A DNA stretch of 21,345 nt. Origin: DATEOR01 sp046733475 (GTDB taxonomy: Bacteria; Actinomycetota; Thermoleophilia; Gaiellales; Gaiellaceae). The notes below the pieces were generated by a model. It did not search any database and had not been told where the DNA came from. It worked only from the letters and a program-made list of their open reading frames with translations. The DNA lies in NCBI GenBank assembly GCA_046733475.1, contig JBKPPF010000060.1, positions 1 through 21,345 of the forward strand, read 5' to 3'. How positions within the stretch are numbered: the first letter of the stretch is position 1; each line of letters starts with the position of its first letter. Below are positions 4,680 through 13,019 of this stretch, one piece after another. The position numbers and the translations under genes were made by a program.

Positions 4680-5856
4680 ATGCCCTACGTCAACGCACAG
4701 CGATTGAAGGGGCTCCTGGGGGTCGCCGGGATCGCCCTCGCGCTACTGGCTGGCGGAGCGTCCCGCTCGCGAGCGGCCGAGGCCGCGCTCACGCCGACGC
4801 CGGTGAAGGCCTCGGCAGCGGACGAATACGCTCCGGCCGAGGACGGCCTCTGGTTCAGCTGGACGGAGTCCAGCCACGATCATCCCAACCGGTACAGCGT
4901 GTACGTCCGTCGAGGGTCCGGTGCCAAGATCCGGGTCAACGCCCGCGGAACTCACGGCGCTGGAGGCGGGATCGACGGGGGGATCCTCGTCTACTACGAG
5001 CACCGCGGGAACTACGCCGGCGACATCCGGAAGTTCAACCTCCGCACGCATCGACGGTCGAACTTCCCGTCGCGCGTGTCCTCGCGGTGGGACGAGTACC
5101 ACCCGACGATCTCGGGGACTGGGTTCTCTTCACGCGTTACAACTCGAGCACCCGGGCGACTCATGTGCTCCTCTACAACACGCGCAGCCTCCAGGTGCGA
5201 ACGCTCGGCTCTGACCGTGGCCGTCATCGGTTCGTGTACTCGGGCCAGGTCAAGGGCGACTTCGCAACGTGGGGGCGCGTTCGCCCGGGCGGGCAGGACG
5301 TCTACCTGTATCGCATCTCGACGAAGACGACGACGACGCTCCCGCGTCCGGTCTTCGCACAGTACGACCCGGTCGTGACCGCTGACGGCACGGTCTACTT
5401 CCAGCGAAGCGGAACCGGATGCGGGGCGGCTATGTCCCTCATCCGGTATCGGCCGGGCGGGCCGGCAACGGTTCTCTACCGCTATGCGGACGGGATCGAC
5501 GGCGGCTACGGATACATCGACGAGAAGGACGACGCATCACTCACTGGATCTTTGGGCAGGTCCGCTGCCGTAGTAACCGGTGGGACATCTACAAGGTGTC
5601 TGACAGCCACACCGTCTCCGTCTTGAAGGGCGGAAGCGGGGCGGGAAGCGTCTCGAGCGACCCGGCCGGCATCAACTGCGGCTCGGCCTGCGCAGCGATC
5701 TTCCACGGCGGAACGCTCGTCACGCTGACCGCGACTCCCGACGCCGGCTCGGTCTTCGCCGGCTGGAGCGACCCGGCCTGCGGGTCGAATCCGACCTGCG
5801 AGGTGACGGTCGAAGACGACGTCTCCCTCACGGCGACGTTCGATCCGTCGCCCTGA
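4680..5856 (+). pseudogene. secreted beta-propeller-like protein with C-terminal bacterial repeat, split by two frameshifts
   Basis: A strong ribosome site (AAAGGAGG) precedes ATG 4680, and a signal peptide follows (hydrophobic residues about 10-27, then RSRAAEA). The protein reads through three frames. Frame one gives propeller-like repeats to about 5120 (DEYHPTISG). A second frame resumes with DWVLFTRYNSSTRATHVLLY and runs to about 5540. A third continues with HWIFGQVRC to the stop at 5856. Both joins need one extra base, the first inside a G-run at 5114-5117. The C-terminal 75 residues form a repeat of the GGTLVTLTATPDAGSVFAGWS type, with paired cysteines, found in many bacterial surface proteins. 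Its role is unknown, perhaps binding at the cell surface. It is either a recent pseudogene or affected by indel errors. Confidence 0.65.
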
Positions 5857-5880
5857 TGCGGGACCCAGACCGAGAACCGC

Positions 5881-5907
5881 GGGAGGGCGCTTGGAAAGCG
5901 CCCTCCC
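5881..5907. terminator. GC-rich hairpin, likely terminator
   Basis: An 11-pair perfect stem GGGAGGGCGCT/AGCGCCCTCCC with a five-base loop starts 24 bases after the stop at 5856. No U-tract follows on either side, as is common for terminator-like hairpins in GC-rich actinobacteria. Confidence 0.55.
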
Positions 5908-5983
5908 GGCGCGGGCGCTCAGTGGCAGCCGCCTGAGGTTCGCACACCTTCTCTTCGGCCGGACCGTCGCCCATACTCAGGCA

Positions 5984-6907
5984 ATGCGTTCGCTCGGCCT
6001 ACTCTTGGCGGTGTCGCTGGTTGCGGTGGCCACGGGGTGTAGCCACAAGTCTGCGTCGCAGGCGACTTCGCCTCAGCTGAAGCAGGGCGGCTCGACTCAA
6101 GCAGCAGCTGAAGAATGGGTTACAGCGGTCAAAGACTTTGCGCCGGGCTTCTACTCCGTACTTGCCGACCACGCGTCATTGACCGCTGAGTTAATCGGAA
6201 TGTGGGGAACCGCCCGGCAGCCCGATTCCTCGCGGGTCATGCTCATCAAGAACAGGATTCACACAGTTCTTATTGAAGCCCAGACGCTGCCCGGTGGAAC
6301 CTCTGAGATCGAGGACGTCAATGGGGCGGTTGTTCGGGGTCTGACGCTTATGGAACGAGCCTACGACGATTACCTTGCCGGTCTGCGAACAGGCCGCTTG
6401 AGACTCCTTGAGGACGGCGACGCGCTTGTCGGGAAGGCCGTCGCCGAGTTCACGAAGGCGCAGCCTTCTTTCCGGAAGGTCGTAGGCACCCCGACCGGTG
6501 GACTTGACGCAGAGGTCCAACTCCTGGCGCCCGTTGTCCGAGGGGCCAACATCGAGGCTAACGATGCAGTCGATCTCTACGGCGACATGATCCCTGCACT
6601 CAAACAGGGCGATTTGACGCAGGCGAAAAAGCTGGCAGCTGAAGCGAAGCGCCACATTGACCATGGTCTCTCCCGGTTGCAGGCCCTGCCTAAGCCCGAG
6701 AATCCGGAACTGCAGACTTACGTTCAGCGGATGGTCGGTGCATTCCAGCTGCTCTCAATTGGATCCGCCGCCTATCTGAAGGGGCTTTCATCGCTCGATG
6801 TGGATCAGCTGCGACTTGCCGACGCGAAGACCAAGCGAGGATTCACGGAGGTGTATCGCGCAAGTGAAAAGCTCTTGCGATACGCCCAAACACTCGATCA
6901 GCCCTGA
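5984..6907 (+). CDS. predicted lipoprotein of unknown function
   Basis: 307 residues from the ATG at 5984. This start is chosen because it opens a classic lipoprotein signal peptide: charged MRS, a hydrophobic core, then the lipobox ATGC with the lipidated cysteine at residue 19. The open frame reaches back to 5891 but that extension overlaps the terminator hairpin. The mature part is predicted largely helical, with repeated LTLMERAYDDYL-like and AKKLAAEAKRHID-like stretches, and is probably anchored on the outer face of the membrane. I recognise no domain. Codon choice is noticeably less GC-rich at third positions than in the selenocysteine or mutase genes nearby, suggesting a foreign or fast-evolving gene. 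It converges on the tRNA-Sec gene. Confidence 0.8.
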   Translation: MRSLGLLLAVSLVAVATGCSHKSASQATSPQLKQGGSTQAAAEEWVTAVKDFAPGFYSVLADHASLTAELIGMWGTARQPDSSRVMLIKNRIHTVLIEAQTLPGGTSEIEDVNGAVVRGLTLMERAYDDYLAGLRTGRLRLLEDGDALVGKAVAEFTKAQPSFRKVVGTPTGGLDAEVQLLAPVVRGANIEANDAVDLYGDMIPALKQGDLTQAKKLAAEAKRHIDHGLSRLQALPKPENPELQTYVQRMVGAFQLLSIGSAAYLKGLSSLDVDQLRLADAKTKRGFTEVYRASEKLLRYAQTLDQP

Positions 6908-6965
6908 CCGGAACAGTCACGTTCCTCCAAGCTCGTGGGCCGCGGCGGTTGCCGTCATGTAGGAA

Positions 6966-7058
6966 CGGAGCGGCGCAGGAGTCGAACCTACCCAGCGTGG
7001 GGCTGCCACGCCTCACCGGTTTTGAAGACCGGCTGGGCCACCAGGCCCATGCCGCTCC
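6966..7058 (-). tRNA. selC: tRNA-Sec(TCA), selenocysteine tRNA
   Basis: A 93-base minus-strand tRNA with the eight-pair acceptor GGAGCGGC/GCCGCTCC typical of selenocysteine tRNA, discriminator G73, and a T-stem of five pairs. It has a long variable arm and anticodon loop CTTCAAA, giving UCA, which reads UGA. It starts 15 bases after the selB stop on the same strand, so it is probably transcribed with selA and selB. It is the serine acceptor that SelA converts to selenocysteinyl-tRNA. Confidence 0.96.
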
Positions 7059-7072
7059 GCAGCTAACGTAGC

Positions 7073-8752
7073 TCAGGCGGTCTTGGCCCGGCGTCGCAGC
7101 ACGCGCTCGTCGCCGACGCGCCTCGTGAGGCCGTCCGCATCGAAGCGCTCGAGGAGGACCTGCGCCGGCTTGCGGCCCGTGCCCAAGAGGTCGCGGAAGC
7201 GCGCAAGGGTGATCGACCCTGCGCTCTCGCACTCCTCGACCATGAGCCGCTTTGCCTCTTCGTAGGCCGCCGTGCCGAGCGCGAGGCCGCCGCCCAGGCG
7301 CACGAGCCTCCCTTCACGCTCCAGGAAGGACGCCAGCTCGCGGTCGTCCACCGGGGTCGGCGTGAAGCGCGCCGCGGCGAGCTCGGCCTCGAGCTCCTCC
7401 GCCTCGGCGGAGCGCTCGCCGAGGCTCGCTACCGCGCCGGGGAGGTAGAGGCGCGCGCCTCGCCGCTCGACACCGGCAAGCGGGAGCACGTCCTTGGCCC
7501 AGGGCTCCGCGGGAACCGGGATGCTAGGGTCCAGCGGGCCGGCCGCCTCGATCCGCGCCCGCAGGTCGGCACGCAGCTCATCGAGCCATTCGGCGGAGAA
7601 GATCCACTCGCCGGCGTGCTCGAGGCCGTTCGTCTCGCCGCCGAGGTGAGTCAGCGCGTCCGCTCTGACGGGCTCGTAGACGAGCGCTGCGAGGTCGCCC
7701 CGTTCGAGGAGCTCGAAACGGGCTGCGCTTGCGTGGCGGGGAGGAGCCGGGTCGAGCACGAGGCCGCCGCCAACGGTCGTCCGGTCGCGGAGGACGACGC
7801 GGTCGCCGCGCGCCGCCACCGCGGGCGAGGCGAGGCGGAGCTGCGCCCAGCGCTCTCCCGCACGGACGATCCGCGCGTAGTGCTCGGCCGTCCCATGATG
7901 GACGTGCAGGCGCATCCCGTCCGGGATCGCCTCGAGCTCGTCGAGCGCGACGTCCAGGCGGTAGGAGGTGGGGTAGGCATCCGGCGCGACGAGGGCGTCA
8001 CCTCGGCGAAGGTCTTTGCGCTCGACGCCCGGAAGGGCGACCGCGACGCGCTGCCCGGCTTCCGCTCGTTCCACCGCGCGGTCGTGCACCTGAACGCTGC
8101 GAACGCGAAGGCCGAGCCCGGCCGGCTCGGCGCGCAGAACGTCTCCCTCTCCGACCGATCCCGACCAGAGCGTCCCGGTCGCCACCGTCCCGATTCCGCG
8201 CAGGGTGAAGACGCGGTCGACGAAGAGCCTCGTCGCGCCCTCGGCGCGCTCCTTGGCCACGCGGTCGGCCGTCTCCCCGAGCGCCGCACGGAGCTCGTCG
8301 AGCCCCTGGCCGGTCTTCGCGCTCGTGACGACCACCTGGGCGCCGGTCACGAGCTCGCGAGCCTCCTCGGCGACGAGCTCCACGAGCTCCGGCTCGACCA
8401 CGTCGGCCTTCGTGATAGCGACCACTCCGTGCTCGATTCCGAGGAGCCGGACGATCGCCAGATGCTCAAGGGTCTGCGATCGTGCCCCCTCGCCCGCATC
8501 GACGACGAGGAGGAAGAGGTCGATGCCGCTCGCCCCGGCAACCATGTTGCGCACGAAGCGCTCGTGGCCCGGCACGTCGATGAGCGACAGCCGGCGCCCG
8601 TCCGGAAGGTCGAGCGGCGCGTAGCCGAGGTCGATGGAGATCCCTCGCGCCTGCTCCTCGGGGAGCCGGTCGGTGTCCTTCCCGGTCAGCGCCCGGACGA
8701 GCCACGTTTTGCCGTGGTCGATGTGGCCCGCGGTTCCTACCGTGAGCGGCAT
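7073..8752 (-). CDS. selB: selenocysteine-specific translation elongation factor SelB
   Basis: 559 residues. The GTPase domain is at the N terminus: P-loop GHIDHGKT at 9-16, switch I RGISIDLG at 36-43, DVPGHE at 59-64, then TKAD and a SAKTG motif. EF-Tu-like beta-barrel domains follow, and the C-terminal third has the winged-helix repeats that bind the SECIS hairpin in selenoprotein mRNA. It delivers Sec-tRNA to recoded UGA codons on the ribosome. Its ATG overlaps the end of selA by 16 bases, so the two are translationally coupled, and tRNA-Sec follows it. No frameshift or missing motif is seen. Confidence 0.96.
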   Translation of the reverse strand: MPLTVGTAGHIDHGKTWLVRALTGKDTDRLPEEQARGISIDLGYAPLDLPDGRRLSLIDVPGHERFVRNMVAGASGIDLFLLVVDAGEGARSQTLEHLAIVRLLGIEHGVVAITKADVVEPELVELVAEEARELVTGAQVVVTSAKTGQGLDELRAALGETADRVAKERAEGATRLFVDRVFTLRGIGTVATGTLWSGSVGEGDVLRAEPAGLGLRVRSVQVHDRAVERAEAGQRVAVALPGVERKDLRRGDALVAPDAYPTSYRLDVALDELEAIPDGMRLHVHHGTAEHYARIVRAGERWAQLRLASPAVAARGDRVVLRDRTTVGGGLVLDPAPPRHASAARFELLERGDLAALVYEPVRADALTHLGGETNGLEHAGEWIFSAEWLDELRADLRARIEAAGPLDPSIPVPAEPWAKDVLPLAGVERRGARLYLPGAVASLGERSAEAEELEAELAAARFTPTPVDDRELASFLEREGRLVRLGGGLALGTAAYEEAKRLMVEECESAGSITLARFRDLLGTGRKPAQVLLERFDADGLTRRVGDERVLRRRAKTA

Positions 8753-10053
8753 TCATTCACCGCCCGCGCCGCCTCCTCGACCTCCTCGTCGGTGAGCGTG
8801 CGGCAGTCGAGCAGGAGCGCGCCGTCGCGCACGATCCCGATCACTGGCGCGTCGGCCCGGCGCAGCGGCTCCGCAAGCGTCTCCTCGAGCGCGCAGGCGA
8901 AGCTCTTGAACTCGGTCGTGGGGAGCGAGCCGCCCCCGGCGCGCGCGACCGTCTCCTCGATTGTCCCGCCCGTCAGCTCGGCGAGGCGGTCGGCCCGGGC
9001 GCGGACGGCTTCGGCCGGCTCGGTCAGCATGTGGATGACCGGGGGGCCGCCCCGGCCCGAGCGGTAGAGCGCGAGCGTTCCTTCGAGCGCTGCCAGGGTC
9101 AGCTTGTCCGCACGGAGGGCCCGCTGCAGCGGGTGGCGGCGGAGCCGTTCGACCAGGTCTGCGTGGCCGAGGACGATCCCTGCCTGCGGCCCCCCGAAGA
9201 GCTTGTCCCCGGAGAAGGTGACGACGTGAGCGCCGGCCGCGAGGCTCTCGGGCACCGTGGGCTCGTCGCCGACGTCCGCCAGGACGCCGGAGCCGAGGTC
9301 ATCGACGAGGACGAGGCCGCGATCCTCCGCGAGCCCGACGAGGTCTTCCAGCTTCGGGCTCTCCGTGAAGCCCACGACCCGGAAATTCGATTGATGCACG
9401 CGAAGCAGGACGGCGGTTCGGGCGCCGATTGCACGCTCGTAGTCTTCGAGGCGCGTACGGTTCGTCGTGCCGACCTCGACGAGGCGGGCTCCCGAGCGGG
9501 CGAGCACGTCGGGGATCCGGAAGCCGTCGCCGATCTCGACGAGCTCACCGCGCGAGACGATCACGTCGCGCCCTTCCGCGAGCGCGGCAATGGCCAGGAG
9601 GACGGCGGCGGCGTTGTTGTTGACCACTAGTGCGGCTTCTGCGCCGGTGAGGTCGCGAAGCAAGGGTGCGACGTGGTCCTGGCGGGAGCCGCGCGTGCCT
9701 TTCTCGAGGTCGTACTCGAGATTCGCGTACCCGCCCGCGACCTCTCGGATGCGTTCGAGTGCGCCGGCCGCGAGCGGCGCTCGCCCGAGGTTCGTGTGAA
9801 GGATGACTCCGGTCGCGTTGAGAACGCGCCGTAGCCTCGGCGCGGCCGTGCCCTGGAGAAAGTCGAGGGCGTCGGCGACGATGTCCCCCGGCTGCTCGCC
9901 CGCGGAGACCCTCTCACGAGCCGCGTCGATCGCCCTGCGCGCGGCGTCGAGGGCCAGCTCGTGACCGTAGTCGGACTCGAATGCGACGAGCCGTTCGTCC
10001 CGCAGGAGCTCGTTTACCGAGGGCAGTGTCCGTAAAGGGTTCTCTTGCTGCAT
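8737..10053 (-). CDS. selA: L-seryl-tRNA(Sec) selenium transferase SelA
   Basis: 438 residues from the ATG at 10053. The frame stays open far upstream, but that extension is arginine-rich antisense of the next gene, so the start MQQENPLRTLPSVNELL is preferred; it also matches the usual family N terminus. The PLP-binding lysine lies in SGDKLFGGPQAG (K284), and the HTNLGRAPL and GTTNRT segments are conserved in the family. The enzyme converts Ser-tRNA(Sec) to Sec-tRNA(Sec) using selenophosphate. selD, which makes selenophosphate, is not in the window. A TATCAT box eight bases before the ATG suggests a leaderless transcript. Confidence 0.96.
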   Translation of the reverse strand: MQQENPLRTLPSVNELLRDERLVAFESDYGHELALDAARRAIDAARERVSAGEQPGDIVADALDFLQGTAAPRLRRVLNATGVILHTNLGRAPLAAGALERIREVAGGYANLEYDLEKGTRGSRQDHVAPLLRDLTGAEAALVVNNNAAAVLLAIAALAEGRDVIVSRGELVEIGDGFRIPDVLARSGARLVEVGTTNRTRLEDYERAIGARTAVLLRVHQSNFRVVGFTESPKLEDLVGLAEDRGLVLVDDLGSGVLADVGDEPTVPESLAAGAHVVTFSGDKLFGGPQAGIVLGHADLVERLRRHPLQRALRADKLTLAALEGTLALYRSGRGGPPVIHMLTEPAEAVRARADRLAELTGGTIEETVARAGGGSLPTTEFKSFACALEETLAEPLRRADAPVIGIVRDGALLLDCRTLTDEEVEEAARAVNECRSR

Positions 10054-10061
10054 TTCGCGTG

Positions 10062-10067
10062 ATGATA
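10062..10067 (-). promoter_or_regulatory. candidate -10 box of leaderless selA
   Basis: TATCAT on the minus strand matches the -10 consensus at five of six positions and ends eight bases before the selA ATG. That spacing places transcription start at or next to the start codon. No Shine-Dalgarno sequence is visible. Confidence 0.45.
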
Positions 10068-10097
10068 CGCCGCGTTTGCCGCTAGTCTCCGAGGCCC

Positions 10098-11888
10098 ATG
10101 ACCGAGATCGCCGCACGCCTTGCGCGCCCCATCCAGCGTCTCGGCAGACCGAGCACGGTGTTCCTCGTGGTGGCGATGGTGATCGCGGTGGCCGGTGGTG
10201 CGATCCTCGCCCGCGCGTACACGCTCCGGAACTCGGTGCTCCCCGGTGTCTCGGTGGCCGGCGTGGATGTCGGCGGCCTCGCGCCGGCCGACGCGCGAGC
10301 GCGCATCGACGCCGAGGTCGGCGCACGGCTGGACCAGCCGGTCGAGATCGTCGTCGGAGGCAAGTCGCTGCGGGTGATGCCTTCCAACATCTTCCAGGTG
10401 GACGGCGCGGCGAGCGAGCGCGCGGCGTACGAATCCGCACGCGAATCCGTCTCCACGCGCCTCGGCGCGCTCGCGGTCTCCTTCGCCGTGCACCGGGACG
10501 TCCAGCCCGTGCTTCGCGTCCGCGAGTCGGGCCGCGACGCGATGGCGGACGAGCTGGCGGCGCTCACCAAGCGCCCCGTTTCCGCCCGGGTGTCCATGGA
10601 TGGGAACGAGGCGGTCGTCGTTCCCGGCCGCGAAGGCACCGCGATCGACCAGGAGGCGGTCCTCGACTCGCTTCGGGAAACCGCGCTGGCCGGGCTGCCG
10701 TCCTTCGAGGTCCAGGTCAAGAGCGTCCAGCCGCCCATCTCCACCGACGCGGCCGAGCGCGCGGCGACGACCGCGCGCACGATTGCTGCAGCTCCGGTGA
10801 GGCTCAAGCTCGAAGGCGAGGGCGCCATCGGCCAACTCGGCCGCGTTCAGCTCGCCTCCCTCGTCCGTTTCGAGCCGAAGGCAGTCGCGGTGAACGTCGT
10901 TCTCGACCCGGCGGTGATCGAGCGCGAGCTGCACCCGCTCGTCAAGCCGTTCACGCGGAAGCCCGAGGACGCCACTTTCCGCGTCTCGGGCGACCGCGCA
11001 TACCTCATAAAAGCGAAGAACGGGACGACCCTCGACGTCAAGGGCGCCCAGGGCGCCATCTACGAGGCTGGCACGGGTGCCGGTCGCAGGCTCGCCGTGC
11101 TGGGGCTTGCGACGCTTGCGCCCGAACTGACGACGAAGGACGCAAGGGCGCTCGGCATCCGCGAGCGCATCTCGACCTTCACGACCGACATGGGCCTTTC
11201 CTCGTCGAACCGGATCTGGAACGTGCATCTCCTCGGGAACTACCTCGACGGCACAGTCGTGAAGGCCGGTGAGACGTTCTCGTACAACGAGGTCGTCGGG
11301 CCGCGCACGATCGAGCGCGGGTTCCGCGAAGGCCAGATGATCTTCGGCGGCGTCCTCATCCCGTCGATCGGCGGCGGTGTCTGCCAGACGGCCACGACGA
11401 TCTTCAACGCAGCCTTCGAGGCCGGGCTGCCGGTGAGCGAGCGTCACAACCACTCTTGGTACATCAGCCACTACCCGATGGGCCGCGACGCGACGGTCTC
11501 CTGGGGAGGCCCTGACCTCGCTTTCAAGAACGACCTGAAGCACGCGATCCTCATCGACGTGAGCTACACGGACGCGACCTTCACGATCAGCTTCTACGGG
11601 ACGAAGCAGGGCCGGAAGGTCACCTCGACGACCGCGAGCCCGACGAACTACACGCAGCCGAAGATGCAGTACGCGATCGACCCCACGGCCGCGCCCGGCT
11701 CGCAGTCCGTCGTTGCGGGCGGCGGGCCCGGGTTCGACACGAACGTACACCGCAAGGTCTACGAGCACGGGAAGCTCGTCCGGGAGGACGACTTCTTCAC
11801 GCGCTACACCCCCGAGAACCCGACGACCGTGTATGGCCCCGGCGGCAAGCCGCCCGGTCCCTACATCGTCCTTCCCACAAGCGGATAA
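10098..11888 (+). CDS. VanW-family protein with peptidoglycan-binding-like N-terminal repeats
   Basis: 596 residues. A short basic N terminus and one transmembrane helix (about 19-41) anchor a large extracellular part. Residues about 50-330 resemble the YoaR-like putative peptidoglycan-binding repeats (PG_binding_4) that usually precede VanW. The VanW domain covers about 365-515, with GNYLDGTVVKAGETFSYN, the IGGGVCQTATTIFNA segment and HNHSWYISHYP. The name comes from glycopeptide-resistance clusters, but most actinobacterial members stand outside such clusters and their biochemical role is unknown; no van genes are nearby. It is divergent from selA, with 44 bases between the start codons. 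TAGTCT at 10083-10088 could be its -10 box. Confidence 0.9.
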   Translation: MTEIAARLARPIQRLGRPSTVFLVVAMVIAVAGGAILARAYTLRNSVLPGVSVAGVDVGGLAPADARARIDAEVGARLDQPVEIVVGGKSLRVMPSNIFQVDGAASERAAYESARESVSTRLGALAVSFAVHRDVQPVLRVRESGRDAMADELAALTKRPVSARVSMDGNEAVVVPGREGTAIDQEAVLDSLRETALAGLPSFEVQVKSVQPPISTDAAERAATTARTIAAAPVRLKLEGEGAIGQLGRVQLASLVRFEPKAVAVNVVLDPAVIERELHPLVKPFTRKPEDATFRVSGDRAYLIKAKNGTTLDVKGAQGAIYEAGTGAGRRLAVLGLATLAPELTTKDARALGIRERISTFTTDMGLSSSNRIWNVHLLGNYLDGTVVKAGETFSYNEVVGPRTIERGFREGQMIFGGVLIPSIGGGVCQTATTIFNAAFEAGLPVSERHNHSWYISHYPMGRDATVSWGGPDLAFKNDLKHAILIDVSYTDATFTISFYGTKQGRKVTSTTASPTNYTQPKMQYAIDPTAAPGSQSVVAGGGPGFDTNVHRKVYEHGKLVREDDFFTRYTPENPTTVYGPGGKPPGPYIVLPTSG

Positions 11889-11900
11889 GCTGCCGCCGGC

Positions 11901-12485
11901 ATGAGGCCGGACGCAGCAACTCTCCGACTCGCGGTCTTTCCCCGCTCGAGCCTGCTGACCAACGTCCTCCTCGTGCTGGGCGGCGCGGGCTTCGTCGCCC
12001 TCACTGCGCAGGTCTCGATCAGCCTTCCGTTCACGCCGGTGCCGATCACGGGCCAGACGTTCGCCGTCGTCCTCGTCGGCGCATCGCTCGGCTCGCTCCT
12101 CGCGGTGGCCAGCCTCGGGGTCTACATCTTCGTCGGCGCTCTAGGCGCGCCCATCTACGCCGACCAAACGCACGGCTGGGACGTGCTCTCGGGCCCGACC
12201 GGCGGTTACATCATCGGCTTCGTGCTCGCCGCCGTACTGACCGGCTTCCTCGCGCAGGAGCGGTGGGACCGTCGCTTCTCCTCGGCGGTCGCAGCGATGC
12301 TCTCCGGCAACGTCGTCATCTACCTCTTCGGGCTTCCCTGGCTCGCGGCGAAGCTCGACACGGGGCTCGAGGACACCCTCGAAGCAGGCCTCTACCCGTT
12401 CGTGGTGGGCGACCTGATCAAGCTGTATCTCGCCGGCGCGCTACTGCCGGCCGCATGGGCGCTGGTGCGCCGCTTCAAGGGTTAG
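11901..12485 (+). CDS. bioY: biotin transporter substrate-binding subunit BioY
   Basis: 194 residues with about six hydrophobic segments. The signature FTPVPITGQTFAVVLVGASLG at about 45-65 and the GPTGGYIIGF segment are typical of BioY, the S-component of the ECF-type biotin transporter. No bioM or bioN energising genes are adjacent, so it would work alone or use a shared ECF module elsewhere. It starts 12 bases after the VanW stop on the same strand. TAAGCT, formed partly by that stop codon, lies nine bases upstream and could serve as a -10 box. Confidence 0.93.
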   Translation: MRPDAATLRLAVFPRSSLLTNVLLVLGGAGFVALTAQVSISLPFTPVPITGQTFAVVLVGASLGSLLAVASLGVYIFVGALGAPIYADQTHGWDVLSGPTGGYIIGFVLAAVLTGFLAQERWDRRFSSAVAAMLSGNVVIYLFGLPWLAAKLDTGLEDTLEAGLYPFVVGDLIKLYLAGALLPAAWALVRRFKG

Positions 12486-12542
12486 CCGACCCGCTCGCGG
12501 GTACCCCCGTCTAGACGAAAACGACTATAGGAGGGGGTCTTC

Positions 12543-13010
12543 GTGGCATCTGTCACCGAATCGATCACCGTCGAATGTCCCATCTCGACCGTCTACAACC
12601 AGTGGACGCAGTTCGAGGAGTTCCCGCGCTTCATGGAGGCCGTCGAAGCGGTCTCGCAGACCGACGACACGCACCTCCACTGGGTCGCCGAGATCGCCGG
12701 CAAGCGCCATGAGTGGGACGCCGAGATCACCGAGCAGCGCCCGGACGAGGTCGTATCGTGGCGTGCGCTCGACGGCCACTACAACTCCGGCCGTGTGCTC
12801 TTCGAGAAGGTCGACCAGGCGACGACGAAGGTCACCGTCGAGATGGAGCACGATAACGAGGGCATGGTCGAGGCGCTCGGCTCGGCTCTCGGTTCGGACA
12901 GCCGCCAAGTCAAGGGCGACCTCGAGCGGTTCAAGGACTTCATCGAGTCGCGCGGCGCCGAGACCGGGGGCTGGCGCGGCGAAGTCGACGCGGGCGAGCG
13001 CGTCCGCTAG
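12543..13010 (+). CDS. SRPBCC (polyketide cyclase/dehydrase-like) family protein
   Basis: 155 residues starting at GTG 12543, supported by the ribosome site AGGAGGGGG just upstream. The pattern is that of a START/SRPBCC helix-grip fold: an N-terminal strand SITVECPISTVYNQWTQFEEFP, a middle WDAEITEQRPDEVVSWR, and a C-terminal helix with LERFKDFIESR. Family members bind small hydrophobic ligands, and many such stand-alone proteins have no known role. No membrane segment is seen; it should be cytoplasmic. The neighbours give no functional hint. Confidence 0.85.
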   Translation: MASVTESITVECPISTVYNQWTQFEEFPRFMEAVEAVSQTDDTHLHWVAEIAGKRHEWDAEITEQRPDEVVSWRALDGHYNSGRVLFEKVDQATTKVTVEMEHDNEGMVEALGSALGSDSRQVKGDLERFKDFIESRGAETGGWRGEVDAGERVR

Positions 13011-13019
13011 TCCAGCGGG

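Noticed and set aside
6908..6965. Short inverted repeat GGAAC/GTTCC between the lipoprotein and tRNA-Sec as a terminator
   Set aside because: Only five pairs and no U-tract; too weak to call.
7616..9067. Long plus-strand open frame opposite selB and selA
   Set aside because: It is the high-GC antisense shadow of two genes with full family motifs; the translation is arginine- and glutamate-rich without any recognisable domain.
10054..10440. Upstream extension of SelA to 567 residues
   Set aside because: The added part is arginine/proline-rich antisense of the VanW gene and does not resemble SelA; the ATG at 10053 fits the family and has a -10 box in place.
10014..11768. 584-codon minus-strand open frame opposite the VanW gene
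   Set aside because: The VanW protein on the plus strand has clear domains and good composition, whereas the opposite frame is Arg/Asp/His-rich and featureless.
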